DNA from: UBA11346 sp038060575
Lineage (GTDB): Bacteria; Planctomycetota; UBA11346
DNA: 64,000 nt
Assembly: GCA_964652775.1 (NCBI GenBank)
Contig: CAZZAM010000002.1
Span: forward strand, 186,001 to 250,000
Direction: 5' to 3'
In this document: positions 52,690 to 62,530 of the stretch, piece after piece
Layout: every line of letters begins with the position of its first letter
Numbering within the stretch: the stretch's first letter is position 1
Notes under the pieces: model-generated
Seen by the model: only the letters and a program-made list of their open reading frames with translations
What the model was told of the DNA's origin: nothing
The model's database searches: none
Position numbers and translations under genes: made by a program

Positions 52690-53801
52690 GGCGGCCAGGC
52701 TCCGCCCCAGATGCGCACTAGGCTATCGACCACCGCGTTGCGATCGTGGCCGAGCGTGGCCAGGCGCAGCGGATTGGTGTTGGGTTCGCTGCGACCGCGT
52801 TTGAACGCACCGCGTAGTGCCGCCGCCCAGTCCACCGCTTCTGCGGCAAGCGGCACCCGGAGAACGCGATCGAGCAGCGGGGTCGCCTCAATCGGCACGC
52901 CGTGCGATGCGACAATCGGCAGTCCGGCTGCCTGCGCCTCGAGCACCGACAAACCAAAACCCTCGGCAAGCGATGGCTGCGCAAACACGTCGGCCGCCGC
53001 AAGCAGGCGCGGTACGTCCTCGCGTTGGCCGAGCAATCGGACGCGCTCGCCCACGCCAGCGCGCTCGGCCTGCGCGGCCAATGGCTGCCGCAGCTCACCA
53101 TCGCCAGCAATCAGCAGCACGTCGGTTGACGGCAAGTCCCGCAGCGCAGCGACCAACAGCGCCTGGCGTTTGTTCGCATCAAGCCGACCCACGGCAAGGA
53201 TCGCGCGTTGTTCTGCCGCCAATCCCAATTCAGCGCGGATGCGCTCACGGGTCTGCGGCGCGGCAAAACGCGCCAGGTCGATGCCCAACGGAAACACGCG
53301 GCACAACGGACTGGTCGGATCGTGCAGCGACGCCGACGCAATAGCACTGACGCCGAGCGTGCGGTTCGCGTGGCGACGAATCCAGCGCCGCATCAGCGCG
53401 TGGTACGGCCGTCGCCACCAGCCGACGGCGCGTTCGCGGGCGTGCTCGTCACAGTGGACGTGGCTGATGCGTACCGGCACGCCGACCTGATCTGCCAAGC
53501 GGAGGACGAGGCCGTTGAATGGGCCGATGTGCGTATGAACCGCGTCGTAGCCTTCGTCGAGCAGGTGGCGCATCGACGCTGCGAATCTCCAGGGCCACGG
53601 ATGTCCGGGCACATGCACTAAACGTACACCGGCGGCGGTCAGCGCATCGGTCCACGGAAACGGTCCGGGCTCGCGGTGCGCGATGGTGACCTCGACGCCG
53701 TCGCGCTGTGCTGCGGCGATGGCGATTTCGGCGACCCAGTTCTCAAGTCCGCCGCGCTGCAGCGCAGCGAGGACATGCAGCACGCGGCAGGGACGACTCA
53801 T
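52686..53801 (-). CDS. GT4-family glycosyltransferase
   Basis: About 371 residues from the Met at 53801 (ATGA overlap with the flippase stop). N-terminal domain: RVLHVLAALQRGGLENWVAE, VHTHIGPFNGLVLRLADQVG and ISHVHCDEHARERAVGWW. C-terminal GT4 domain: ILAVGRLDANKRQALLVAAL, RLLGQREDVPRLLAAADVFA, QPSLAEGFGLSVLEAQAAGL and PIVASHGVPIE. The EGFGLSVLE motif is the classical GT4 signature. Upstream extension beyond 53801 would overlap the flippase and is rejected. Specificity unknown. Confidence 0.9.
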   Translation of the reverse strand: MSRPCRVLHVLAALQRGGLENWVAEIAIAAAQRDGVEVTIAHREPGPFPWTDALTAAGVRLVHVPGHPWPWRFAASMRHLLDEGYDAVHTHIGPFNGLVLRLADQVGVPVRISHVHCDEHARERAVGWWRRPYHALMRRWIRRHANRTLGVSAIASASLHDPTSPLCRVFPLGIDLARFAAPQTRERIRAELGLAAEQRAILAVGRLDANKRQALLVAALRDLPSTDVLLIAGDGELRQPLAAQAERAGVGERVRLLGQREDVPRLLAAADVFAQPSLAEGFGLSVLEAQAAGLPIVASHGVPIEATPLLDRVLRVPLAAEAVDWAAALRGAFKRGRSEPNTNPLRLATLGHDRNAVVDSLVRIWGGAWPP

Positions 53802-55006
53802 GACGCCGCCAATTGGGCCAAACGTGCGCGCAGCAGGCTGGTTGCCCACACTAGGCGCACGCAAAACGCAATCGCTAACGCCAGGCTGACGCCCGCTAAT
53901 CCGTAGTGCGGAATCGCGAACCATGCCGCCAGCGCCGCCACGCCGACCATGACCGCCAGCATCGGTAGTTGTTCGCGCCACACGCCAAGCGCGGTCAGCG
54001 CAACACAGACCGGCAGCGCGGCCAGATCAATCGCGGTTGCACCACACAACACGGCGAGATCCCTGCCGAGATCGGCGAAATCACGCCCGAAAATCAGCGT
54101 CAATACCGGTCCGCCGATGAACCACGAGAGCATGGCCGACGCCCACGCCGCTGCGATGCCCAGACCCGCAAGTTGGGCGACCAGGCGGCGTATGCCAGCA
54201 GCATCACCAGCGCGACCAGCTTCGGCCATCGTCGTCGCGGCACCCGGCGTCATTGCGCCAACCACGTGGTTGAGTAACGCAACCGCCGCCGCCACGCCAG
54301 CGAACAGGCCGAGCGCCGCGTGCCCATACTGCGCTTCCAAAACCAAGCGCGGCACGCTGGTAGCTAGTGCGTACAGTCCAAGACCTGCACCCAACGGCAG
54401 CAACGTGACCAACAATGGCCACGCGCGACGTGACTGGTCAGGCAACATCGGCACGCGCGCGATCAGTGGCAATTCCACCGCCAACAACGCAACCACGGAA
54501 CCAGCGGCAACGCCGGCTGCGATCGCCACCGCGCTGTGACCAAGCCATACGCCAACTACCGCGCCAACGATCTGGAGTACCGCCCGCGCCGCCTGCGCCC
54601 ACGCGATCGCCGCAAATCCGTTCACGCGTTGCTGCCGACCGAGCGCAATCTCGCCGATGCCTTCAGCGCCGCGTGCCAGCGCCAACCATAACGTCATCGC
54701 CAAAACGCTCGCCGGTGCTGAACACGCCACGATAGTCGCAACCAGCGCAACGACCGTCGCGGTGACCAGACGCACACGGATGTGCTCGGTCACTGTGCCC
54801 GGCCCCGCCGTCGCCACTGCCGTGCGTTGCTGCAATCCGGCACATAGGTGCAGCGGCAGCACTACCGCCATCGCCCACGCTAATTCACCAAGCGCAGCAG
54901 TTGAAACCAAGCGCGCACAAACGGCGAGCACCGCCCACTGCGACGCTGCCATCGCGGCATTGCTCATCAACGTCCATGCAGTCGCTTTGGCCAGCACGGC
55001 GGCCAT
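53798..55006 (-). CDS. Wzx-like polysaccharide flippase (MOP family)
   Basis: About 402 residues from the Met at 55006, with 11 or 12 membrane helices and almost no hydrophilic domain, typical of MATE/MOP-type flippases that move lipid-linked sugar repeats across the inner membrane. The N-terminal helix (TAWTLMSNAAMAASQWAVLA) and the paired domains (GHAALGLFAGVAAAVALLNH, GPVLTLIFGRDFADLGRDLA with the FG.DF motif) fit this family. Upstream extension in frame overlaps the divergent SGNH gene and has no support. It is the promoter-proximal gene of the minus-strand assembly operon. Confidence 0.85.
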   Translation of the reverse strand: MAAVLAKATAWTLMSNAAMAASQWAVLAVCARLVSTAALGELAWAMAVVLPLHLCAGLQQRTAVATAGPGTVTEHIRVRLVTATVVALVATIVACSAPASVLAMTLWLALARGAEGIGEIALGRQQRVNGFAAIAWAQAARAVLQIVGAVVGVWLGHSAVAIAAGVAAGSVVALLAVELPLIARVPMLPDQSRRAWPLLVTLLPLGAGLGLYALATSVPRLVLEAQYGHAALGLFAGVAAAVALLNHVVGAMTPGAATTMAEAGRAGDAAGIRRLVAQLAGLGIAAAWASAMLSWFIGGPVLTLIFGRDFADLGRDLAVLCGATAIDLAALPVCVALTALGVWREQLPMLAVMVGVAALAAWFAIPHYGLAGVSLALAIAFCVRLVWATSLLRARLAQLAAS

Positions 55007-55135
55007 GGTGGCGGCGTCGGGCTGGGGGCCAAGGGGCGGGCCTTCTGCTGCGCGCTCTGCGCTTGATTGCCTGTGCGTTGCTCGGGCATGGGATCCGTCT
55101 ATAGCCATGCCACCCAACGCTCTGGAGACCTCGAC

Positions 55136-56287
55136 GTGAAATCTCTCGCAATCGGGCTGTTCCTCGCTGCCTGTCATTCCACCCTGCACGCGGCGCAGTC
55201 CGTCACAACGAACGACGTGCGGCTGATCCTGCCGAAGGTAGTCTGGGCCGCGGTTGGTGTCGAGGCCAACATCTATTTCGCCAACGCTACGCTGATCGCG
55301 CCGGAAAACCGCAGCCACGAGTTCGTCGTGACCTGCGGCAAGGGCAAGGCCGATGCGGTGCGCTGGACGCTCACCCCCACAGCGGCGGATGTCGGCGACG
55401 CGCCGCTCAAGCTTGAGGTGCGCGATGCTGCCAAAAAGGTTGTCGCCACCGCCAGCACTACCGTGCGCGTTGCCCGAGTCGATGCCGGTCAGGGCAAGCC
55501 GCTCCGCTATCTACCAATCGGCGACAGCCTGACTGAGCCCGGCGTGTACACCCGCAAATTGCTGCAGCTGTGTGCGCGCCCTGGCAATCCCGCCCTCACG
55601 CTGCTGGGCACCAATGCGTCCACCTATGGCGGAGTCGCCGGCAATGTGCACGAGGGCTATAGCGGCTGGAAGTGCGATACGTTCCTGACCAAGTACAATC
55701 CCGCGTTTGATCCGAAGGGTCAGCCGAAAAAGGCCGGCAACTCGCCGTTCATCTTCCTGGAGGGCGGCAAGCCCGTCTTCAACATGGCGCGCTACATCAC
55801 CGAGCATTGCCAGGGAACGCCACCAGACGTCGCGACGATCTTCCTCGGCGGCAACGACAACGCTGCGCTCAAGCCCGAGACGGTAGAAAAAGGCGCTGAC
55901 GAGTTCTTCGCCAATATCGAGAAGGTCCTGGCCGCCCTGCGCGCAACCTCGCCAAAGATGGTACTGGGCGTCGTGACCATGGTCCCCGATGCGACGTTCC
56001 CTGAAGCCGCCGGTGCCAGCGCGGCAGCCAAACAGCAACTGTGGGATTATCGCAAGATCCAGCACCGCGTTGTCGAGCGGACCTACGAGCACTTCGGCAA
56101 CCGCGAGCGCGAAAAGATCTTCGTAATCCCCGCGTATCTGAACCTCGACGCCACCAATCATTTCCCCTGGGAGAAGGTCAAGCTCAACGCCGCGCTCTCG
56201 TTCTACTACGGCCTCCATCCCAAAGACGAGGGCTACCTTCAGTTCGGCGACACGCTCTACGCCTGGTTGAAGAACGTCGCGCCTTAA
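55136..56287 (+). CDS. Secreted SGNH hydrolase within exopolysaccharide cluster
   Basis: About 383 residues from the GTG at 55136, with GGAG upstream and a signal peptide (KSLAIGLFLAACHSTLHA). Residues 25-125 form an Ig-like beta domain (LKLEVRDAAKKVVATASTTV). The SGNH domain has LPIGDSLTEPGVYTR (block I), TYGGVAGNVHEGYSGWK (block II), FLGGNDNAAL (block III) and YYGLHPKDEGYLQF (block V). It could de-esterify the exported polysaccharide, as acetyl-esterases in alginate and cellulose clusters do. It is divergent from the flippase and heads the block with the ABC exporter. Confidence 0.85.
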   Translation: MKSLAIGLFLAACHSTLHAAQSVTTNDVRLILPKVVWAAVGVEANIYFANATLIAPENRSHEFVVTCGKGKADAVRWTLTPTAADVGDAPLKLEVRDAAKKVVATASTTVRVARVDAGQGKPLRYLPIGDSLTEPGVYTRKLLQLCARPGNPALTLLGTNASTYGGVAGNVHEGYSGWKCDTFLTKYNPAFDPKGQPKKAGNSPFIFLEGGKPVFNMARYITEHCQGTPPDVATIFLGGNDNAALKPETVEKGADEFFANIEKVLAALRATSPKMVLGVVTMVPDATFPEAAGASAAAKQQLWDYRKIQHRVVERTYEHFGNREREKIFVIPAYLNLDATNHFPWEKVKLNAALSFYYGLHPKDEGYLQFGDTLYAWLKNVAP

Positions 56288-56375
56288 ACTGGCCTCGCTG
56301 ACCGGCGACGCGAGCGATGACTAGAAAACGAGCCGCCACTGTTCCTGCAGAATTTTGCGCCATCCTGCGCCCACG

Positions 56376-58106
56376 ATGCGCGCGCTCTTACATTGGCTGT
56401 GGCGATATCGCGCCTGGATTGCCGGGGGGCTGCTCTGTCTCGGCATCATCGATGGCATGCAGACGCTGGTGCCGTTTCTGCTGCGCGCGGCAATTGATGA
56501 CCTGAGTGCCGGACACGCAGATCGTCTGACCCTGTTGGCGGGTGGGATGCTCCTCATCGGTGTCCTCATGGTTGGCCTGCGCTTTTTCTGGCGCTTCTTG
56601 TTGTTCGGTGCCGCGCGGCGGATTCGCCGTGATCTGCGCTTGGCGCTGCATGCGCAGTTGGTGCGCCTTGATGCTGGGTTTCGCCACGGCCGCAGCACCG
56701 GCGAGCAAATGGCCCTGGCAACCAGCGACATAGATGCGGTCAATCAAGCGTGCGGCTTCGGCATGATGGCCGTATTCGACGCCGTTTTTCTCATTCTGTT
56801 TAGTGTTGCCGCGATGATTCACCTGAGCCCAGCGCTCGCACTGATCACCTGCCTGCCCTTACCGTTGGTCGCGTTGTGTGAGTGGCGAATGGGCAAGGTA
56901 CTCTATCGCTGTTACGATCGTTCGCAGACCACCTTCGCCGTGTTGACCGAACAGGTGCGCGAGGCACTCGTCGGTGTCCGCACACTCAAGGCGCACGCCC
57001 GCGAAGCCGATTGCTCGCGCGCGCTGGAACGCGCCAACCAGGACAACCTGCAGGCCTGGTTGAGGGTATCACGGATCGACAGCGTCTTTGAGCCGGCCAT
57101 CATGTTTCTTGCCGGTGTTCCTGCGGTGGTTGCCTTGTTGTTCGGCGGACGCGCGGTGCTTGATGGCACGATGAGTCTGGGTGATTTTGTCGCGTTCGTT
57201 GCCGTGTTGTCGCTGTTGGCTTGGCCGATGATGGCGATCGGATGGTCGGTGAATCTGTGGACACGTGGCGCGGCGTCGATGTCGCGGATCCAGACGGTGC
57301 TGGATACCGTGCCCGCGATCACGTCACCGACGAACGCGGTACGCATGCCGACGGATTCCGGCATCACGCTTGAGGCCGTCAGCGTACGCTATCCATCCGC
57401 CGAGCGCGACGCCCTGCGCGATTTGTCGGTCCATATCGCCGCCGGCGGCATGCTTGGCATCGTCGGGCCAACCGGATCCGGCAAGAGCACGCTCGCCGAT
57501 CTGTTGGTTCGGATGAACGATCCGACGCACGGCGTCGTACGACTCGGCGGCTGCGATCTACGCACGTTAGTGTTGAACGATCTCCGGCGCACCGTGGCGA
57601 TCGTCCCGCAGGAGCCCTTCGTTTTCGCGTTGAGTATCGCCGAAAACCTCGCCTTCGCCCGACCCGAAGCGAGCACGGCGGAGATTGAGGCGGCAGCACA
57701 GGCGGCATGCCTGCACGAGGAAATCCTGTGTTTGCCCCAAGGCTATACCACGTTGTTGGGCGAGCGCGGCATCACCTTGTCCGGCGGTCAACGTCAGCGT
57801 TTAGCGATTGCCCGTGCGCTGCTGCAAGATCCGGCAGTGCTCGTGCTGGACGACTGTCTGTCAGCACTTGATGCCGCCACCGAAACGCAGGTGCTGGCAA
57901 ACCTGCGCCAGGCTCGACGTGGACGGACGGCCGTCGTCATCAGCCACCGCATACGCACGATCGCCGATGCGAACCTCACGCTGGTGTTGGATCATGGCCA
58001 CGTCATCGAGCGCGGCACGCACGCCGAACTGCTCGCGGTCGGTGGTCTCTATGCGCGTCTGCACGCACTTCAGCAAGCCGAGCAGGCGCTAGAGGAGCGC
58101 GCATGA
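56376..58106 (+). CDS. ABC exporter half-transporter with degenerate ATPase site
   Basis: A 576-residue ABC transporter: six membrane helices over residues 1-310 followed by a nucleotide-binding domain. Walker A is GPTGSGKST (364-372), signature LSGGQ (468-472), Walker B LVLDDC with Asp492; the catalytic Glu is replaced by Asp493. That substitution is typical of one half of heterodimeric exporters such as MdlA or BmrC-type proteins. The partner follows with an ATGA overlap. The Met at 56376 is chosen over the TTG at 56355. Substrate could be a lipid-linked glycan or another cluster product. Confidence 0.92.
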   Translation: MRALLHWLWRYRAWIAGGLLCLGIIDGMQTLVPFLLRAAIDDLSAGHADRLTLLAGGMLLIGVLMVGLRFFWRFLLFGAARRIRRDLRLALHAQLVRLDAGFRHGRSTGEQMALATSDIDAVNQACGFGMMAVFDAVFLILFSVAAMIHLSPALALITCLPLPLVALCEWRMGKVLYRCYDRSQTTFAVLTEQVREALVGVRTLKAHAREADCSRALERANQDNLQAWLRVSRIDSVFEPAIMFLAGVPAVVALLFGGRAVLDGTMSLGDFVAFVAVLSLLAWPMMAIGWSVNLWTRGAASMSRIQTVLDTVPAITSPTNAVRMPTDSGITLEAVSVRYPSAERDALRDLSVHIAAGGMLGIVGPTGSGKSTLADLLVRMNDPTHGVVRLGGCDLRTLVLNDLRRTVAIVPQEPFVFALSIAENLAFARPEASTAEIEAAAQAACLHEEILCLPQGYTTLLGERGITLSGGQRQRLAIARALLQDPAVLVLDDCLSALDAATETQVLANLRQARRGRTAVVISHRIRTIADANLTLVLDHGHVIERGTHAELLAVGGLYARLHALQQAEQALEERA

Positions 58107-60193
58107 GCTCGCCCACCAACGCCGACGAAGATCCGTTGCCGGATCGCATTGATCGCTCGCACTTATGGCGGCTGCTCGCCTTGGCGCGGCCACACCGCGC
58201 GAAGCTTGGCCTGTGTCTCGCCCTCGCTGTACTCGCGACGATCACTGATTTGGCCATGCCGTGGGCGACCAAGCTGGCGATTGATCAGGCGATCACTCCT
58301 GCCTGGCGCACGGTTGCTGCCGAGCCGAAGCTCGCTGCGTCCCTGCACGACAGCGGAGCGTTGGATATGCCGGATGGCGGACTCATCGTCATGGCCTCGG
58401 CGCTGCCGGCGGCGCTCGCCGCCGAACTCGATCATCGCCACCTCTGGCGCACTGATCGCTATCGCGACGTCGGTGGCTCGTTGCCGGATGGGGTTACCCC
58501 CCTGCGTATCCATGGACGCGTTTTTGTCGCTGAATCGGCGCTCGCCGCCCTCACGCCGCTCGACCGTCTGCGCGTGTGCCATGATGACGTCGTGCTGCTG
58601 GGCTGGGTCGCCACCGGGCTGTTCATCGTGCTGGTTATTCGCCTCGTCGTGAACATGTGCCTGGGTTGGTTCCTGCGTTCCACCGGCCAGCGGGTGGTTA
58701 CGGATCTGCGTCGGCAGGTGGTGGATCATGTGCTGCGACTGCCAGCGGCTGCGTACGATCGCGAGCCGGTCGGACGACTCGTTACGCGTGCGACCAATGA
58801 TGTTGCTGCGGTCGAAGAATTATTCAGCGTGGTAATCATCACGGTGGTGAAGGATGTGCTGTTGCTCTGCGGTGGACTGACGCTGCTCTTCGTGCTCGAT
58901 TGGCGCCTGGCCGCGATCGTCACCGCCTGCATGCCGCTGGTAATCGGTGTAAGTTGGGCTTTTCGCCGGCGCATACGCGATGTGTTGCGCGAGGTCCGGG
59001 CCAAGGTCAGCAAGATCAACGCCTTCCTGGCCGAGTCGTTGTCCGGTTGGCGCACCGTGCAGGCCTGCGCGCAAGAAGGCTGGATGCGTGAGCGCTTCAA
59101 CGCGATCAACAACGAAGAGTTCCACGTCGGTCTGCGCCAGATGTATTTGTTTAGCTTGTTTATGCCGCTGGTGGCGTTCTCGGGCGTGGTCTGCGCCGCG
59201 CTGGTGCTGTGGTTCGGCGGTGGCGGCGTGCACGCGGGCTGGTTGACCCTGGGCGGATTGGTTGCGTTCCTCGCGTATGTCGAGCTGGCCTTCGCGCCGA
59301 TCCGCGACCTCGCGGAAAAACATAGTCTGACCCAGGCTGCGGTCGCTGCTGGCGAGCGCTTGTTCCGTCTGCTTGATCAACCGCGCGAAGCCGATGGCGG
59401 CGACAACCAGCCTGCGCGTATCGGCACCGTGGTCTTCAGTGACGTCTGGTTCCGTTATCCCGCCCGCGCGGGCGAGAGCGAGCTGCCCTGGGTGCTGCAA
59501 GGCGTGTCGTTCACGATTGCGCCCGGCGAGCGCATCGCGCTGGTTGGCGCAACCGGATCCGGCAAGTCCACCATTGCTGGACTCATGCTGCGTTTCCACG
59601 ATCCCGAACGCGGTACGATTACTCTTGCTGGTGTTGATCTGCGTGGCTGTGATCGGCGTTGGCTGCGCAATCGGGTCGCTTCGGTAACCCAGGACGTTCA
59701 CCTCTATGCCGGCACAGTGGCGGACAACATCGCCCTGTTCAGCGAATGCGGTCGCCCCGAGCTAGAGGCCGCTGCGCGGCTCGTGCATGCCGATGAACTC
59801 GTCGCACGGTTGCCCAATGGCTTTGATCACCGCCTGGGCGAACGCGGTGGGACGTTGTCGTCCGGCGAGCGGCAGTTACTCGCACTCGGACGCGCCGTCG
59901 CCCACGATTCCGAACTGCTCATCCTCGATGAGGCGACGGCGCATATCGATAGTCGCACCGAGGCACTGATTCAGGATGGCCTCTCCAAGCTGCTTGCCGG
60001 ACGCTCGGCGCTGATCGTTGCCCACCGTCTTTCCACTGTGCGTTCGTGCGATCGCATCCTCGTCCTCCACCACGGTCGTATCGCCGAGCAGGGCACCCAC
60101 GCCGAGCTACTCGCCGCCAACGGGCTGTACGCCGACGTCCATCGTCAGTTCGTCGCCGAGGCCGAGGTTGCCGCCACCGAACACGCGACGTAA
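58103..60193 (+). CDS. ABC exporter half-transporter with intact ATPase site
   Basis: A 696-residue ABC transporter, longer than usual because about 90 residues (roughly 70-165) lie between the first two membrane helices and would form an extracytoplasmic domain. The membrane domain continues with LRRQVVDHVLRLPAAAYDRE. The nucleotide-binding domain has Walker A GATGSGKST (Lys488), signature LSSGERQ (from 585) and Walker B LILDEAT with Glu610. With the previous gene it forms a heterodimeric exporter with one degenerate and one consensus site. MdlAB and YheHI are the nearest characterised type. Confidence 0.92.
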   Translation: MSSPTNADEDPLPDRIDRSHLWRLLALARPHRAKLGLCLALAVLATITDLAMPWATKLAIDQAITPAWRTVAAEPKLAASLHDSGALDMPDGGLIVMASALPAALAAELDHRHLWRTDRYRDVGGSLPDGVTPLRIHGRVFVAESALAALTPLDRLRVCHDDVVLLGWVATGLFIVLVIRLVVNMCLGWFLRSTGQRVVTDLRRQVVDHVLRLPAAAYDREPVGRLVTRATNDVAAVEELFSVVIITVVKDVLLLCGGLTLLFVLDWRLAAIVTACMPLVIGVSWAFRRRIRDVLREVRAKVSKINAFLAESLSGWRTVQACAQEGWMRERFNAINNEEFHVGLRQMYLFSLFMPLVAFSGVVCAALVLWFGGGGVHAGWLTLGGLVAFLAYVELAFAPIRDLAEKHSLTQAAVAAGERLFRLLDQPREADGGDNQPARIGTVVFSDVWFRYPARAGESELPWVLQGVSFTIAPGERIALVGATGSGKSTIAGLMLRFHDPERGTITLAGVDLRGCDRRWLRNRVASVTQDVHLYAGTVADNIALFSECGRPELEAAARLVHADELVARLPNGFDHRLGERGGTLSSGERQLLALGRAVAHDSELLILDEATAHIDSRTEALIQDGLSKLLAGRSALIVAHRLSTVRSCDRILVLHHGRIAEQGTHAELLAANGLYADVHRQFVAEAEVAATEHAT

Positions 60194-60556
60194 ACAACGC
60201 ATTCCAAGGCAACCGCAGAGGCGCAGAGGCCGCTGAGATTGCAGAGGAGGACGAGATGGAGTCGGTCTGCTGCCCGTTATTAGCGCTGGAAACATGAGCG
60301 CACTCCAACTCCAACCCTCAGCGTCCTCTGCGGCCTCTGCGCCTCTGCGGTTGCCTTGGACTATTTTCCAAACGGCGACTTTCGGCTGAGACACGCTTCC
60401 CATGGCTCATGCTCCCGACTACCCGGTGCCTTTTTTCGAAAATCTGCTCCGTCTGCGAAATCCGTGCACCCCCATTGCGGATGATTCGAGTTGGTGATTT
60501 CGCGGTACCTGCTGCAGAATATTGGACTTCGTCGTGGTTTCCTGCATCCTGCGCCA
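60194..60556. other. 363-base gap with family A repeat and dispersed-repeat debris
   Basis: The family A element at 60203-60359 fills the first half. The second half holds a diverged TCTGCGAAATCCGTG-type repeat (near 60443-60473). The promoter for the Wzc-like gene may be here. No gene is supported. Confidence 0.6.
60203..60359. repeat. Inverted-repeat element, family A
   Basis: The left arm starts CCAAGGCAACCGCAGAGG at 60203 and the right arm ends CTCTGCGGTTGCCTTGG at 60359. The arms are about 35 bases with an unrelated middle of about 80 bases. It sits 10 bases after the second ABC gene, so it could act as a stem-loop in the transcript. Confidence 0.9.
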
Positions 60557-62530
60557 ATGCCCGCCGACACCGTGGTGACGCTGCCAGACCTGCTGGCCTT
60601 GCTGCGCGAACGCCGGGTGCCCGCAGCGATCTGCGCTGGAGTCGCGGTCCTGTTGGTTTTGTTCGTTGGCCTGTGGGGGCCGAATCAATATCGCGCTGAG
60701 GCGCGCCTCGCGATTGAGCGCGGTCGGCTTGAGGTTCCCTTCGCCACCAATCCCGCGTTTGAGGGCGACGATCTCGTTCTTGTCTACACCCAGCGCGATC
60801 TGCTGCTCTCGACCACCGTCCTGGGCAAGGCGCTGGCCTCTGGCGCTCTGCGCGGCAGCGCGGCGTATGATCTCAGCGACGATCCGATCGCCGCGCTACG
60901 ACGGCGGTTGTCGGTGATCGCCAATCGCGATTCGCGCGTGCTCGTCGTGCAGCTTGCTGACGAGGATCCACGCCGCGCCGAACATGGTCTACGCGCGGTT
61001 GTCGATGCGTTCCTGGCCGCGCAGGCGCAACGCGACTCGGAACGATCGCAACGGTCGGTCGAATTCCTTTCGCGCCAGGTTGCCGAGGCCGGTCTCGCCG
61101 CCGACAAAGCGCGGGACGAAGAACAGAAATTTCGGATTGCCAACAATCTATTTCAAGGCGACGCCGAGCGCAGCTTCGCAACCCAGCGCCTGACCACGTT
61201 GCAGGGACGCTTGGTGGTGATGCGCGAACAGGTCGCGTCGCTTGATACGTTGCTGGGTCGGCTCGATGCCGACCTCAAGAACCCCGATCCGCGGGCGTTG
61301 CTCGCAACCGAGGCAGTAGCGCGCAATCCGGTCGTGCTGGAAGTGACCAAGCAATTGATCGATCAGGAGAATCGCCGCGATGCGCTGGCCGAGCGCTATC
61401 TCACTAAACATCCACAAATGATCAGCCTCGAGCGTCAGGTGGTCAGCAAGCGGGAACAATTGGCGCAAGCCGCCAGTCAGGTCGTGCGCGGCCTGCACGC
61501 AGAGCGTGATAAATTAGTCAGCCAGCTGACCTCGCTGGATGCGCACATTCGCAAAGAAGAGCAGGAATTGCAGCGCTATCAGCAAGGCTTGGTCCAGCTC
61601 GAAACATTCACTGAACGGACCAAAAGTCGCTCGTCGCTGTACGCGCAGTTGCTCAAGCGCCTCGGCGAGGAAACTGTCGCGAGTCGCCTCGATCGTTCCG
61701 AGGCGGTGCTCGCCGATCCGCCGCGCGCAGCGCCACGTCCGGTCTCGTGGACGTTTACCGGACTGCTGCCGATCGCCTTGCTCGCAGGCGTTGTTGTCGG
61801 CTGTGCTGGCGGGCTCGCGTTTCACGTCCTCGACACCCGCGTGCGCGGTTCCGCAGGACTCGGCCGCGCCACTGGTCTAGCGGTGCTTGGTCATCTTCGT
61901 CAACGTCGGCGTGGCGACCCGCCGCCGACAGACGAAGCGCTAGCTCCAGCGCGACAACTGCGCGAAGTCGTGGCGCTGCGCGCGCCCGAGGGCAGTAGCC
62001 ACGTTTGGCTGATGGCCGGCTGCGAACCAGCTTCGGGTGCTGACGCCGTTGCGCTGCAGTTGGCGACCGCGTTTGCCTCGGCCGGCGCACGCACGCTGCT
62101 GGTCGATGCCAATCTGCGTGATCCCGCGTTGGCGGCGGCGTATGGCGTAACCGTGCAGCGCGGCTTCGATCTGCTGTTGGCTGGTGAGCCCGACATCGCG
62201 CCGCTCGCGACCGGGGTGGCGAACCTTGATCTGATGGCGCCATCGCACGCCGTCGGCAACGCCGCCGAGTTACTGCACAGCCACTGCCTGCCGGAATGGC
62301 TCGGCCACATCCGGCCACACTATGATCATGTTGTGATCGTGACCTCAGCACTGTCGACCACCTCTGACGCCCTGGTTATCGCAGCACACGCAGACATGAT
62401 CATCGTGACCGCAGTCGAAGGCGGCCTGCTGCAGCGCATTCGCGCGGCCGTTGCGCAACTATCGCCACTTGCCGCACGCGTCGCCGGTGCCGTTCTCACC
62501 ACGCCCGTTCCGGCTGGAGAAAAGCCATGA
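60557..62530 (+). CDS. Wzc-like chain-length protein with degenerate tyrosine-kinase domain
   Basis: A 657-residue protein from the Met at 60557. The N-terminal Wzz domain has a membrane helix (AAICAGVAVLLVLFVGLWG), a long periplasmic coiled-coil region, and a second helix after RPVSWTFTGLLPIALLAGV. The C-terminal domain resembles BY-kinases but is degenerate: the Walker A region reads CEPASGADAV (489-498) with Asp496 where Lys is expected, and the Walker B region reads HVVIVTSAL with Val595 where Asp is expected. Walker A' (VDANLRDP, 516-523) is kept. No C-terminal Tyr cluster is present. It is probably a structural chain-length regulator, not an active kinase. Confidence 0.88.
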   Translation: MPADTVVTLPDLLALLRERRVPAAICAGVAVLLVLFVGLWGPNQYRAEARLAIERGRLEVPFATNPAFEGDDLVLVYTQRDLLLSTTVLGKALASGALRGSAAYDLSDDPIAALRRRLSVIANRDSRVLVVQLADEDPRRAEHGLRAVVDAFLAAQAQRDSERSQRSVEFLSRQVAEAGLAADKARDEEQKFRIANNLFQGDAERSFATQRLTTLQGRLVVMREQVASLDTLLGRLDADLKNPDPRALLATEAVARNPVVLEVTKQLIDQENRRDALAERYLTKHPQMISLERQVVSKREQLAQAASQVVRGLHAERDKLVSQLTSLDAHIRKEEQELQRYQQGLVQLETFTERTKSRSSLYAQLLKRLGEETVASRLDRSEAVLADPPRAAPRPVSWTFTGLLPIALLAGVVVGCAGGLAFHVLDTRVRGSAGLGRATGLAVLGHLRQRRRGDPPPTDEALAPARQLREVVALRAPEGSSHVWLMAGCEPASGADAVALQLATAFASAGARTLLVDANLRDPALAAAYGVTVQRGFDLLLAGEPDIAPLATGVANLDLMAPSHAVGNAAELLHSHCLPEWLGHIRPHYDHVVIVTSALSTTSDALVIAAHADMIIVTAVEGGLLQRIRAAVAQLSPLAARVAGAVLTTPVPAGEKP

